Shown: one piece after another, positions 53,940 to 63,299 of the stretch
Layout of the letters: the number at the start of each line of letters is the position of its first letter
How positions within the stretch are numbered: the first letter of the stretch is position 1
From: Roseiarcus sp963805295
Lineage (GTDB): Bacteria > Pseudomonadota > Alphaproteobacteria > Rhizobiales > Beijerinckiaceae
NCBI GenBank assembly: GCA_963805295.1
Contig: CAWDTW010000058.1
Span: forward strand, 108,342 to 172,341
Direction of reading: 5' to 3'
Length of the DNA stretch: 64,000 bases
Made by a program: the position numbers and the translations under genes
The notes under the pieces: model-generated
Seen by the model: only the letters and a program-made list of their open reading frames with translations
Told to the model about the DNA's origin: nothing
The model's database searches: none

Positions 53940-55373
53940 GAGCCAGTTGCAAATTTATTTGAAACGCCTCTCATAACCCCTCTCAAATCGAGGCAATATA
54001 TTTAGAACTCCATCCAACGGTTGTCAAGGCAATATTCTAAAAGATTCCGCTTTACTGTGAGAAAGATTTCTATATAGTGTCGATTCTATCGTCCTGAACC
54101 CTAGCAACAGCAATGACCGACGATCCTCTCGACGCTATGAAAGCGCGCTGGAACCACATCCAGGGCTATCTGTTTCCTTGGCTTCGCGAGGAAGTCGACC
54201 CGATGACCGAAGCGCTCGGGCGGCTCGTCACGACCCTCGACGTGATCGGCCTCGAGGCCTTCGTTCCCGAACCGCCCCGAGGCGCCGGCCGCCCGCCTGA
54301 CGATCGCCGCGCCCTCGCCAGGGCTTTCGTCGCCAAGGCGGTGCTGGGCGTTCCTACCACCACCGCTCTGATCGAGCGCCTCGATGTCGACAGGTCGCTG
54401 CGTCGCATTCTCGGTTGGGAACGACGCTCGCAAGTGCCATCGGAAGCTACCTTTTCCCGCGCCTTCGCGGAGTTTGCGCAGGGCGATCTGCCCGACAAGA
54501 TGCACGCGGCGCTGATCGAGCGCTCGCTCGGCGGGCGCATCGTCGGCGTGATCGCGCGCGACGCGACCGAGATCGAGGCGCGCGAGAAGCCGGTCAAGAC
54601 GGAGCCGAACGACAAAAAGGGGGATCCGCCGCCGCCCGATGGCGCTCAGCCGACGCGCAAGCGCGGACGCCCGCGCAAGGACGAGGAACGGCCAAAACCC
54701 GAGCCGACGCGCCTCGAACGGCAGACCACGCAGAACCTCGATCAGATGCTCGCCGATCTGCCCACCGCGTGCGATGTCGGCTCCAAGAAGAACAGCAAGG
54801 GCTACAAGGAAACCTGGATCGGCTACAAACTGCATCTGGATGTCGCCTGCGGCCAAATCCCGGTCTCCTGCGTACTGACCTCGGCTTCCGTCCACGACAG
54901 TCAGGTCGCCATTCCCTTGATGACCATGACCGGCGCCCGCGTCTCCTATCTCTACGATCTAATGGATGCGGCCTACGACGCCGCCGCCATCCATGACCAC
55001 AGCAAGGCGCTCGGCCATGCGCCGATCATCGATCGCAACTTTCGCGCCCAGCACGAAGCCAAGGCCGAATGGGCCAAAGAAGTCGAGCGCATGAAACTCA
55101 TCCATATGCCCGATCCGGACGACGTGATTTTTGATTTTCGCACCCTGGCCGAACGCGTCAACGCCCGACTGAAGGATGAATTCGGCGCACGGTCCGTGCG
55201 CGTGCGCGGCGCGATCAAGGTCAAATGCCACCTCATGTTCGGCGTGGTGGCACTCGCGGTCGATCAAATACTCCGCGTCACGCAGCTCAGGCCCGCGCCG
55301 GCCTGAGCGCCGGCCCCTCCGCCCCGCGAACACAGGGAAAATTCGCCGCGTCGATGAATTTTGCAAGAGGCTC
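53940..55373 (+). mobile_element. 1.43-kb DDE insertion sequence, copy 2 (4-bp target duplication)
   Basis: Ends GAGCCAGTTGCAAATTTAT (left) and GAGCCTCTTGCAAAATTCAT as complement (right), flanked by TGAT at 53936-53939 and 55374-55377. Intron A provides the uninterrupted target, which proves the duplication. The orientation is opposite to copy 1 at 35362-36794, and the two differ by only a few bases, so one recently gave rise to the other. Confidence 0.93.
54113..55306 (+). CDS. DDE transposase of the 1.43-kb element, copy 2
   Basis: 397 residues, same protein as at 35429-36622 apart from a few substitutions (DRSLRR, KKGDP, TRKRGRPRKDEE, VIFDFRTLAERV). The DDE-like core VGVIARDATEIEAREKP and KGYKETWIGYKLHLDVACG is intact. 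Two intact, nearly identical copies imply recent activity. Confidence 0.88.
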   Translation: MTDDPLDAMKARWNHIQGYLFPWLREEVDPMTEALGRLVTTLDVIGLEAFVPEPPRGAGRPPDDRRALARAFVAKAVLGVPTTTALIERLDVDRSLRRILGWERRSQVPSEATFSRAFAEFAQGDLPDKMHAALIERSLGGRIVGVIARDATEIEAREKPVKTEPNDKKGDPPPPDGAQPTRKRGRPRKDEERPKPEPTRLERQTTQNLDQMLADLPTACDVGSKKNSKGYKETWIGYKLHLDVACGQIPVSCVLTSASVHDSQVAIPLMTMTGARVSYLYDLMDAAYDAAAIHDHSKALGHAPIIDRNFRAQHEAKAEWAKEVERMKLIHMPDPDDVIFDFRTLAERVNARLKDEFGARSVRVRGAIKVKCHLMFGVVALAVDQILRVTQLRPAPA

Positions 55374-55375
55374 TG

Positions 55376-56545
55376 ATGGATAAGGTGTTCGCGCCCAAGA
55401 CGCTGGCGGCGGCCTGGACGAAGGTCCGGGCCAACAGAGGCGCGGCGGGCGTGGATGGGCAAAGCATCGAGCGGTTCGCGGCGAAGGCCGAAGATTATCT
55501 GGCCGAGCTGTCGGCGGCGCTGCGGGAGGGATCATACCACCCGCAAGCCGTCAAACGGGTCGACATCCCCAAGGGCGATGGAAGAACGAGGCCGCTGGGC
55601 ATTCCGACGGTCAAGGATCGCATCGTCCAGCAGGCTGTCCGGCTCGTGATCGAACCGATTTTCGAAACGCGGTTCCGCGACGGGAGCTACGGCTTCCGAC
55701 CGGGACGCGGATGCCATGACGCGCTGCGGGAAGTCGATCGGCTGATCACGGACGGCTACGCCCACGTCGTAGACGCGGACTTGGCCGGCTATTTCAATTC
55801 GATCCCGCATGATCGGCTGTTGGCGCGGGTCGAGGAGAAGGTCAGCGATGGCCGGGTTCTCGATCTGATCCGCGGCTGGCTGAAGGCCGACATCCTGAAA
55901 GGGCTGGAGAGGTGGACGCCGGCACGCGGCTCGCCGCAAGGCGCGGTGATCAGCCCGCTGCTGGCCAACATCTACCTCGACCCGCTGGATGCGGCGATGG
56001 CCGAACGCGGGCGCCGCATGGTGCGGTATGCGGACGACTTCGTCATCCTGTGCCGGACACGCGAGGAGGCGGACGCCGCCCTCGCGGAGGTGCGCGCCTG
56101 GGTGGGCGAAAACGGCCTCGCGCTGCACCCCGAAAAGACGCATGTCGGCGACTGCCGGCAGCCGGGGCAAGGGTTCGAGTTCCTCGGCTACCGTTTCGAA
56201 GCCGGCCAGCGTCACGTGCGCCAGAAGAGCCTGAACAAGTTCAAGGACAGCATAAGGGAGAAGACGCGGCGCACACGCGGCGACAGCCTCGCCTGCGCCG
56301 TGAAGGATCTCAACCCGCTGTTGCGCGGCTGGTTCGGCTACTTCAAATATGCCCATCACACCACCTTCGGCAAGCTCGACGGGTTTGTCAGGCGGCGGCT
56401 GCGCGCCGTCCTGCGCAAGCAGGAAAAGCGCCCAGGGCGGGGCGTCTGCCGCGCCGACCATCAACGCTGGCCAAATGCCTTCTTCGCAGAAGCCGGGCTG
56501 TTCGCGCTTCACACGGCCTGGTTATCAGCGAGACAGTCTCGATGA
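55376..56545 (+). pseudogene. Intron B reverse transcriptase, 3' fragment (codons 54 to end)
   Basis: Begins at ATG 55376 (MDKVFAPKTLAAAWTKVRAN), created at the insertion junction, and continues uninterrupted to the same stop as intron A. All RT motifs including VRYADDFVIL and the maturase domain are present, so only the first 53 residues are missing. A shortened maturase could be made if transcription starts within or reads through the insertion sequence. Confidence 0.8.
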
Positions 56546-56881
56546 AGAAACCACCAACCGGAGAGCCGTATGCGGGAAAACCGCCCGTACGGTTCGGAGG
56601 GAGGGGTCGGCGAAAGCCGATCCCTACCCCTATCAACCTCCGAACGTCTTCCCGTTCCCTCCGGCGCCCTCGCCGAGCGCGAGCGCCTCCTCGCGGTCGG
56701 GGGCAAGAACGAGATGATCGAAGCGCTGTCGGCTCCAGCGGGAGGGGACAGCTCACCCCCGAGTCGGCGAGGCGCGCGCGATAAAATCTTGAATCCGGGC
56801 GGCAAGACGCCGATATCGGGGCCGGCCGCGGTCCCCGACGCCCGGCCCCGACCCTTTTCCCGTTCTGATACGAGGCCAGAC

Positions 56882-58786
56882 TTGACCGCCGACGCCCAAA
56901 CCCCGACAAACGAAGCAGCGACCACCCAGAGCTTCGAGGCCGACGTTTCGCGCCTGCTGCATCTGATGGTCCATTCGGTCTATTCCGACCGCGAGATCTT
57001 CGTCCGCGAACTCGTCTCCAACGCCGCCGACGCCTGCGAGAAGCTGCGCTACGAGGCGATCGCAAAACCCGAGCTGATCGAGAGCGGACCGTTCGCGATC
57101 ACCGTCGCGCTCGACCCCGAAAAGAAGACGCTGACGGTCGCCGACAACGGCGTCGGCATGACACGCCAGGAAGCGATCGATGGGCTGGGCGCCATCGCCC
57201 GGTCCGGCACCAAGGCCTTCCTCGACAAGCTCACGGCCGAGGACGCGAGCAGGGAAGCCCTGGCGCTGATCGGCCAGTTCGGCATCGGCTTCTACTCCTC
57301 CTTCATGGTCGCCGACGAGGTCGTGGTCGAGACGCGGCGGGCCGGCGGGCCTGAGGCCTGGCGCTGGTCGTCCGACGGCCAGGGGTCGTTCACCATCGCG
57401 CCGCTGCCGCTCGAGGCCGCGCCCGAGCGCGGCACGCGCGTCGTCCTCCATCTGAACCAGGCCTCGCACGAGTTCGTCGACGCCTGGCGCCTCGAGCGGA
57501 TCGTGCGCGAGCATTCCGGCGCGGTCCCGGTGCCGATCGACCTTATCGACAAGCCGGGCGCCGAGCCCCGCCGCATCGCCGACGGCGCGGCGATCTGGGC
57601 GAAGGCGAAATCCGAGGTCAAGCCGGAGGAATATGCCGAGTTCTACCGCGGCCTGTCCGGCCAGTTCGACCAGCCGGCGCTGACCATGCACTGGCGCGCC
57701 GAGGGGCGGCACGAATACACCGTGCTCGCCTTCATCCCCGGCTCGCGGCCGTTCGACCTGTTCGACCCCCTCCGCAAGGGTCGCAACAAGCTCTACGTGC
57801 GGCGGGTGCTCATCACCGAGGACGCCGACATCCTGCCCGGCTGGCTGCGCTTCGTCCGCCTCGTCGTCGACAGCGCCGACCTGCCGCTCAACGTCTCGCG
57901 CGAGCTGATCCAGAAGAGCGACGTGTTCGCCGCGATCCGCAAGGGCGTCACCAACCGGGTAGTGCAGGAGCTCGGCAAGCTCGCGGAGTCCGAGCCGGAG
58001 AAATACGCCAAGGTGTGGGAGCATTTCGGCGCGGTCATCAAGGAGGGCCTGTACGAGGATCCCGAGCGGCGCGACGGCCTCTACAAGATCGCGCGCTTCG
58101 CCTCCACCACGAACCCGGCCGGCGACCGGACGCTCGCGCAATATGTCGCGTCTTTGCGCGAGAACCAGACGGCGATCTATTACCTCACCGGCGACGACTC
58201 GAAGCGCCTCGCCGCGAGCCCGCAACTCGAGGGTTTTCGCCCCCGCGGAGTCGAGGTCCTGCTGCTCTCCGATCCGGTCGACGCCTTCTGGGTCTCGACC
58301 GCGGCCGGCTTCGACGGCAAGCCGTTCAAGTCGGTGAGCCAGGGCGCAGCCGACATCAAGTCGATCGCGCTGATCGAGGGGGCGACAGCGCCGGCCGAAG
58401 CCTCGGGCGAGGTCGCGACGCTGTTCGCCTTCTTCAAGCAGACGCTGGAGAAGGAGGTCGCGGAGGTGCGCGGCTCGGATCGGCTCACCGACAGCGTCGC
58501 CTGCCTCATCGCGCCGGACTTCGGGCCCGACCGGCAGCTCGAGAAAATGCTCGCCGCGCACGGGCGACTCTCCGAGAGGGCGAAGCCCATCCTCGAGATC
58601 AACCCGACCCATCCGCTGACGAAAGCGCTCGCGGGCCGCTTCGTCGCCGGCAAGGACAAGCCGCTCGTCGAGGACGCGGCCTGGCTGATGCTCGACGAGG
58701 CGCGGCTCCTGGAAGGCGCGAGCCTCGAGGACCCGCCGGCCTTCGCCGCCCGCCTGCGTCGGGTGCTGGAGAAGGCGCTGGGGTAG
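56882..58786 (+). CDS. htpG: Molecular chaperone HtpG (Hsp90)
   Basis: ATP-dependent Hsp90 chaperone. I start at TTG 56882 (634 residues, TADAQTPTNEAATTQSFEAD), because the conserved part begins at FEADVSRLLHLMVHSVYSDR. The open frame further upstream enters unit B repeat sequence. GHKL ATP-site motifs are clear: RELVSNAADACEKLR, VADNGVGMTRQEAIDGLGAI and LIGQFGIGFYSSFMVAD. The middle domain shows PLNVSRELIQKSDVFAAIRK. Unit B ends about 160 bases upstream, so its insertion may have replaced the native promoter region. The gene itself is undamaged. Confidence 0.94.
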   Translation: MTADAQTPTNEAATTQSFEADVSRLLHLMVHSVYSDREIFVRELVSNAADACEKLRYEAIAKPELIESGPFAITVALDPEKKTLTVADNGVGMTRQEAIDGLGAIARSGTKAFLDKLTAEDASREALALIGQFGIGFYSSFMVADEVVVETRRAGGPEAWRWSSDGQGSFTIAPLPLEAAPERGTRVVLHLNQASHEFVDAWRLERIVREHSGAVPVPIDLIDKPGAEPRRIADGAAIWAKAKSEVKPEEYAEFYRGLSGQFDQPALTMHWRAEGRHEYTVLAFIPGSRPFDLFDPLRKGRNKLYVRRVLITEDADILPGWLRFVRLVVDSADLPLNVSRELIQKSDVFAAIRKGVTNRVVQELGKLAESEPEKYAKVWEHFGAVIKEGLYEDPERRDGLYKIARFASTTNPAGDRTLAQYVASLRENQTAIYYLTGDDSKRLAASPQLEGFRPRGVEVLLLSDPVDAFWVSTAAGFDGKPFKSVSQGAADIKSIALIEGATAPAEASGEVATLFAFFKQTLEKEVAEVRGSDRLTDSVACLIAPDFGPDRQLEKMLAAHGRLSERAKPILEINPTHPLTKALAGRFVAGKDKPLVEDAAWLMLDEARLLEGASLEDPPAFAARLRRVLEKALG

Positions 58787-58812
58787 GCTGGTCCGGGTTT
58801 GGTTTCGCCTGC

Positions 58813-58850
58813 CGGCGCTGGCCCGACCGAAGTCGAGACGGCCAGCGCCG
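58813..58850 (+). terminator. Hairpin terminator after htpG
   Basis: CGGCGCTGGCC and GGCCAGCGCCG form a perfect 11-bp stem around a 16-base loop, 27 bases past the htpG stop, followed by CTTTACG. The remaining gap to the aminotransferase (58851-59189) contains no supported gene; an AT-rich patch with TATATT near 58930 could include a promoter. Confidence 0.7.
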
Positions 58851-59189
58851 CTTTACGCCGTGTTTTGGGCAAGGTAAAATCCCAGGACGGTACAGTAGAG
58901 TGTAAGTACGCACATCGTTCGACTGGGCTATATTGCGGGGATCTCTAATATAAAAACGCAAAAAGCGAAGTCGAACGGAAGGTCAAATTCGAGCGGCCGA
59001 CAAGGCGACGCTAAACCGCCTCCTAACCCTCTGAAAATGCACAAACCCGAACCCTAAGCCCGAAAGGACCTATTCCTTCCGCTCGGCGAAAGCGGCAGGG
59101 GCGCGGTCCGCGAGCCCCGCTCTCGCCTTTTGCTTGCCCGGCGGCCAAGCCTTTGCCAATAAGGGACGTCTCCGGCGGAGGTTCTCCTC

Positions 59190-60399
59190 GTGATTCCAGT
59201 CAATCCCGCCTTCGCGCGCATGGGCGAGGAGAACGCTTTCGCGGTGCTCGCGAAGGCGGCCGAACTCCAGCGTAAAGGGCGCGACGTCGTCAATCTCGGC
59301 ATCGGCCAGCCGGATTTCAAAACGCCCCCGCACATCGTCGAAGCGGCGGTCAAGGCGCTGCGCGACGGCGAGCACGGCTATACCGACGCGACCGGCATCG
59401 CCCCCTTGCGCGAGGCGGTGGCGGAGAACCTCTATCGCCGCCTCGGGGCCGAGATCTCGCCCGACCTCGTCATGATCACGCCCGGCGGCAAGGTGACCAT
59501 GTTCATGGCGATCCTGATGTTCGGCGAGGAGGGCGCCGACATCGTCTATCCCGACCCCGGCTTTCCGATCTACCGCTCGATGATCGAATATGCCGGCGCG
59601 CGGCCGGTCCCCGCGCCGATGCGGGAGGAGAACGCCTTCGCGTTCTCGGCCGAGGAGACGCTCGCGCTGATGACGCCCCGGACGCGGCTCGTCATCCTCA
59701 ATTCGCCCGCCAATCCGACCGGCGGCGTCACCCCCGCCGAGGAGATCGACAAGCTCGTCGCGGGCCTCGCGCGATGGCCGGACGCGGCGATCCTGTCGGA
59801 CGAGATTCTACGGGCAACTCACTTACGACGGCCTCGCCCACCGCACCTTGCTCGCCTATCCGGAGATCCGCGACCGGCTCATCCTGCTCGACGGCTGGTC
59901 GAAGACCTACGCTATGACCGGCTGGCGGCTCGGCTATTCGGTCTGGCCGAAGCCGTGGCGCGACGTCGCCCGGAAGCTCGCCGTCAATTCCTATTCCTGC
60001 GTCAATTCGGCGGCGCAATTCGCCGGGATCGCAGCGCTCAAAGGCCCGCAGGATTCGGTTGAGGCGATGCGGGCCGAGTTCGACCGCCGGCGGAAGGCGG
60101 TGGTCGCGGGCCTCAACCGCCTTCCGGGCGTCAGCGCGGTGACGCCGAAAGGCGCCTTCTACGCCTTTCCCAACGTCTCCAAAACCGGCTGGAAGGCGAA
60201 GCCGCTCGCCTCCGCCCTGCTCGAGGAAGCGGGCGTCGCGACCATCGGCGGCCCCGATTTCGGCGTCAACGGCGAGGGCTATCTGCGCCTATCCTACGCC
60301 AACTCGCTCGCGAACATCGAGCGTGCGCTCGAGCGCATGGGCGAATTCTTGAGCCGTCCAGCCTCAGCCAACGCGAGCGTGCGAAAACCCTCGAGGTGA
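59190..60399 (+). pseudogene. Class I/II PLP-dependent aminotransferase, single-base frameshift
   Basis: GTG 59190 with GGAGG upstream gives MIPVNPAFARMGEENAFAVL. Fold-type I features are clear: NLGIGQPDFKTPPHIVEAAV, YTDATGIAPLREAVAENLYR, ILNSPANPTGGVTPAEE, and after the break the PLP-lysine motif LDGWSKTYAMTGWRLGY and a C-terminal YLRLSYANSLANIERALERM. At about 59806 one extra T turns DEIYGQLTYDGL into DEILRATHLRR and shifts the frame. Removing it gives 402 codons plus stop. The amino-acid substrate cannot be assigned. The last base overlaps the next gene's possible GTG start. Confidence 0.85.
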
Positions 60400-60410
60400 A
60401 AAACTCGACC

Positions 60411-60833
60411 ATGCGAACTCTTGTCCTTGCCGCCGCGCTCACCCTTACGGGCTTCGGCCCCTCGGCGCTTGCGGCCGCCCGGGACTCGCGCCCCTCTCAG
60501 CTCGCATGCGACGCGAAAAAGATCGGCGCGGGCGATCTCGCCGAATGCCTGCGCGGCGCCGCCGACCGGGCCGAGGCGGAGCTCGCAGCGACAGTCGAGG
60601 CGGCGATCAAGTCGATCGACGCGCGCCAGGGACTGCTGTCGTCGCAGAAGGCGCGCTGGCGCCGTTCGCTCACCGAGGCGCAGGCGCAGTGGGTCGCTTG
60701 GCGCGACGAAGAATGCCAGGACGTCGCGCCGTTCGAGGCGGGCATGGAGGCCAAGGGCCGCGATCCGCGCCTGAGCTGCATCATCGACTACGACGCCGAG
60801 CGGGTCGCGAGCCTGAAGGCGCGCTATCCTTGA
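60411..60833 (+). CDS. LprI-like (DUF1311) secreted protein
   Basis: 140 residues from ATG 60411 (a GTG at 60396 overlapping the aminotransferase stop is an alternative). An N-terminal export signal (MRTLVLAAALTLTGFGPSAL) is followed by the LprI/DUF1311 region: SLTEAQAQWVAWRDEECQD and a C-terminal SCIIDYDAERVASLKARY, with paired cysteines. Some relatives inhibit lysozyme; a role here is unproven. The stop overlaps the next gene's TTG start. Confidence 0.7.
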   Translation: MRTLVLAAALTLTGFGPSALAAARDSRPSQLACDAKKIGAGDLAECLRGAADRAEAELAATVEAAIKSIDARQGLLSSQKARWRRSLTEAQAQWVAWRDEECQDVAPFEAGMEAKGRDPRLSCIIDYDAERVASLKARYP

Positions 60834-61714
60834 GCGCGGAGAGAACGCCTGCCGAGGGTCAGACGGCCGCGTCCCGCCTTCCCGTTCCGATCGTCGGCGT
60901 CGAATGGCTCGCCCCGCGTCTCGGCCAGCCCGATCTCGTCGTGCTCGACGCCTCCTACTATCTGCCCGCGACCCGGCGCGGCGGCCGGGAGGAGTTCGTC
61001 GAGGAGCATATTCCGGGCGCCCGGTTCTTCGATATCGACGCCATCGCCGATCCGTCGACGACGCTGCCGCACATGATCCCGGATGCGCGCTCGTTCGCAA
61101 ACGCCGTCGGCGCGCTGGGGGTGGGGGACGGCGACCGGATCGTCGTCTACGACGGCGAGGGCCTCCTCTCGGCGGCGCGCGCGTGGTGGATGTTCCTGGC
61201 CTTCGGCGCCGAGCGCGTCGCCGTGCTCGACGGCGGCCTGCCGGCGTGGATCGCGAACGGCGGCGAGCTCGAATCCGGGCCGGTCGGGGCCGAACCGCGC
61301 GTGTTCACGGCGCGCTTCAACCCCCTGCTGCTCGCTCGGCTCGCCGACGTTCAGACGGCGCTGGCGGACGGCACGGCGCAGGTCGTCGACGCGCGCAACG
61401 CCGAGCGTTTCAAGGGCCGGGCGCCGGAGCCGTGGCCGGTCGTCAACGGCGGGCACATGCCCGGCGCCCTCAATCTGCCGATGACCGCGGTGGTTCGCGC
61501 CGGGCGCCTCGATGATGCGGACGAAGTCGGCGCGACCTTCGCCGCGGCCGGGGTCGACGTCGACCGTCCGGTCGTCTCGACCTGCGGCTCCGGAGTCACG
61601 GCCGCCATTGTCAATCTGGCGCTGATGAGGCTCGGCAAGCCGATCGGGCGGCTCTATGACGGCTCCTGGGCGGAATGGGGCGCGCGGCCCGATCTGCCGG
61701 CGCTGCGCGGCTGA
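60830..61714 (+). CDS. sseA: 3-mercaptopyruvate/thiosulfate sulfurtransferase (two rhodanese domains)
   Basis: Transfers sulfur from 3-mercaptopyruvate or thiosulfate to a thiol acceptor. TTG 60830 overlaps the preceding TGA. The 294-residue protein has an inactive N-terminal rhodanese domain (VVLDASYYLPATRRGGREEF, EEHIPGARFFDIDAIAD) and a C-terminal active domain with the catalytic Cys252 in VVSTCGSGVTAA, the loop type typical of mercaptopyruvate sulfurtransferases. It ends LYDGSWAEWGARPDLP. It is undamaged. Confidence 0.92.
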   Translation: MSAERTPAEGQTAASRLPVPIVGVEWLAPRLGQPDLVVLDASYYLPATRRGGREEFVEEHIPGARFFDIDAIADPSTTLPHMIPDARSFANAVGALGVGDGDRIVVYDGEGLLSAARAWWMFLAFGAERVAVLDGGLPAWIANGGELESGPVGAEPRVFTARFNPLLLARLADVQTALADGTAQVVDARNAERFKGRAPEPWPVVNGGHMPGALNLPMTAVVRAGRLDDADEVGATFAAAGVDVDRPVVSTCGSGVTAAIVNLALMRLGKPIGRLYDGSWAEWGARPDLPALRG

Positions 61715-61726
61715 AGGAGGTTCGAA

Positions 61727-62704
61727 GTGGCGATGCTCGATGGTCTCGGCTTCGCAGCCGATCCGCTCGACCGCGCCTCCGACCGGCGCGAGGACGCCGC
61801 CGAACTCGCCGCGTTGCGCGCCCGCGCCGACGCGCGCGCGATCCTCATCGCGCGCGACATGCCGGTTCTTCTCAGGAGACCGGAGGGGCTCGAGCCGCTG
61901 CTGCCGCTCTCCGAGATCGCGGCGCTCGGCGGCGCGCGGGTCGAGGCGCTGCTCGGCGTCCTGCCCAGCGGCGCGCCGACCTTCGCCGCCCTTCTCCACG
62001 ATGACGCGGTCGTCGAGCAATCGGATGCGAGCGACGGTTTTCGCGACCGGCGCGTTCTCGTCGTCCCCGGCCGCGGCGATTTGAAGCTGATCGACCTGCG
62101 CTCGATCGCGGCCGGCGGCCTGGCGCCGGCCGGGGAGGCGAGCATGCTGGCCTCGGCCAAGGCGCTGATGCAGTGGCACGCGCGCGGGGGCTTCTGCTCC
62201 AATTGCGGCCAGCCGACCGAGGTCGGGGCGGCGGGCTGGCGGCGCGAGTGCAGGGCCTGCGGAATGCATCATTTTCCCCGCACCGATCCGGTGGTGATTA
62301 TGCTGGCGGTCGAGGGCGACCATGGCCTGCTCGGCCGTCAGCCGCGGTTCCCGAAGCACATGTATTCGGCGCTGGCGGGATTCTTGGAGCCGGGCGAGAC
62401 GATCGAGGCGGCCGTGCGGCGGGAGATCCTGGAGGAGGCCGGCGTCGCCTGCGGCGAGGTGCGCTATTTCGCGTCCCAGCCGTGGCCGTTCCCCTCCTCG
62501 CTGATGATCGGCTGTTTCGCTCAGGCCCGGAGCCGGGCGCTGAAGGTCGACCACAACGAGCTCGAGGACGCGCGCTGGTTTTCGCGCGAGGAGACTCTGG
62601 CTCTCCTCGAACGCCGCCACCCCGAGGGCCTGACCGCTCCGATCCCAATGGCCATCGCCCATCATCTGATCAGGCGATGGGCGAGCGGGGGCGTGGCGGC
62701 TTAG
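61727..62704 (+). CDS. nudC: NAD(+)/NADH pyrophosphatase, Nudix family
   Basis: Hydrolyses NAD(H) to NMN(H) and AMP and can remove NAD caps from RNA. GTG 61727 lies ten bases after GGAGG; ATG 61733 is an alternative. The 325-residue protein has a zinc ribbon (FCSNCGQPTEVG...ECRACGMHHFPR), a Nudix box (GFLEPGETIEAAVRREILEEAG) and the NudC-specific SQPWPFPSSLM motif. It starts 12 bases after sseA, so the two are probably cotranscribed. Confidence 0.93.
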   Translation: MAMLDGLGFAADPLDRASDRREDAAELAALRARADARAILIARDMPVLLRRPEGLEPLLPLSEIAALGGARVEALLGVLPSGAPTFAALLHDDAVVEQSDASDGFRDRRVLVVPGRGDLKLIDLRSIAAGGLAPAGEASMLASAKALMQWHARGGFCSNCGQPTEVGAAGWRRECRACGMHHFPRTDPVVIMLAVEGDHGLLGRQPRFPKHMYSALAGFLEPGETIEAAVRREILEEAGVACGEVRYFASQPWPFPSSLMIGCFAQARSRALKVDHNELEDARWFSREETLALLERRHPEGLTAPIPMAIAHHLIRRWASGGVAA

Positions 62705-63060
62705 CCGAATTCCCTGCCAACAGGCAAAAGAACAGGGTATTGCTCTCTTTTCGACGGAACTGCGTCGAAACCGCCATAAAAAGCCCCCAGATTCCAGCAC
62801 GTTGCGAGAAAATTCCCTACGCGGGCGAACAGCGAATTTTTTCGGCCGAACAGGGGAATAATTCGCCGCAAATCGCGAAAAACAGGGAATTCGGCGCGAC
62901 GAGGCGAGAGGGAATTCCGTTCGATGAACCCATCAAAAAATATGAAGCCCGAGGCGATTTCGCCCCTTTCAAGCGACACGGTTGAACACCAGCGCAACCA
63001 TGCAAAAAAGCCAGTCCCGCCGCGAATGACAACAGAGACGCATCGTGGAGCGTCATTGCG
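62705..63060. repeat. Repeat-containing gap after nudC (AACAGGGAA motifs)
   Basis: About 355 bases without a supported gene. AACAGGG-type motifs recur near 62744, 62848 and 62881, with AACAGCGAA at 62827 and GAGGGAATTCC at 62906, interspersed with AATT-rich pieces. The pattern matches that at 44239-44320. A minus-strand frame through it is probably not coding. Confidence 0.5.
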
Positions 63061-63299
63061 ATGAGCATCGTGTCCTCAAAGGTTGACGAACTCGCCCAGC
63101 GTCTCGCCCGCCTGACCGGGGAGGACTTGGAGACGGCGTTGGACGCGCTGTCGAAGAGCGGTTTGTCGCGGAGAATAAGCCCGCGGATCGCCAAGCCGCA
63201 ATGTTGAAGTTCTTTGATCAGGCGTCCCGCATGCCGGTCAACGATCCTCGATCCAGCGACGAAATCGTCGGCTACGGTCCTGACGGGCTTCCGTCCTGA
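63061..63299 (+). pseudogene. VapB-type antitoxin, frameshifted
   Basis: ATG 63061: MSIVSSKVDELAQRLARLTG then EDLETALDA, the PSK/VapB-type DNA-binding start. One base too many near 63150 leads to an early stop. The neighbouring frame supplies VEERFVAENKPADRQAAMLK and PVNDPRSSDEIVGYGPDGLP, the toxin-binding tail, with a stop that overlaps the next ATG (63297-63301). The order antitoxin then toxin is that of vapBC modules. Confidence 0.7.

Larger units (their letters stand above)
53337..56637 (+). mobile_element. Group II intron B, interrupted by a 1.43-kb insertion sequence
   Basis: Identical in outline to intron A: GTGCG at 53337, domain V about 56562-56595, 3' end about CTATCAAC at 56637. 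The insertion sequence at 53940-55373 lies between codons 53 and 54 of the reverse transcriptase. It also adds 1.4 kb to the intron RNA, so autonomous splicing or mobility is doubtful, although intron A could supply protein in trans. Confidence 0.82.
52819..56718 (+). repeat. Composite unit B, direct repeat of unit A, containing an extra insertion sequence
   Basis: Same order as unit A: TCAATGCAGCCGATGTCGGT, palindrome, GIY-YIG gene, palindrome, group II intron, then about 80 bases of RAYT coding sequence. Similarity ends near 56718, shortly before htpG. The 1434-bp DDE element at 53940-55373 interrupts the reverse transcriptase gene. Without it the two units are almost the same length. Confidence 0.9.

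Noticed and set aside
56570..56881. N-terminal extension of HtpG by 104 codons
   Set aside because: The extension reads through intron/RAYT repeat sequence of unit B and has no similarity to Hsp90; TTG 56882 fits the family length.
60824..62800. 658-codon minus-strand frame across sseA and nudC
   Set aside because: Both plus-strand genes carry full motifs; this is a shadow frame.
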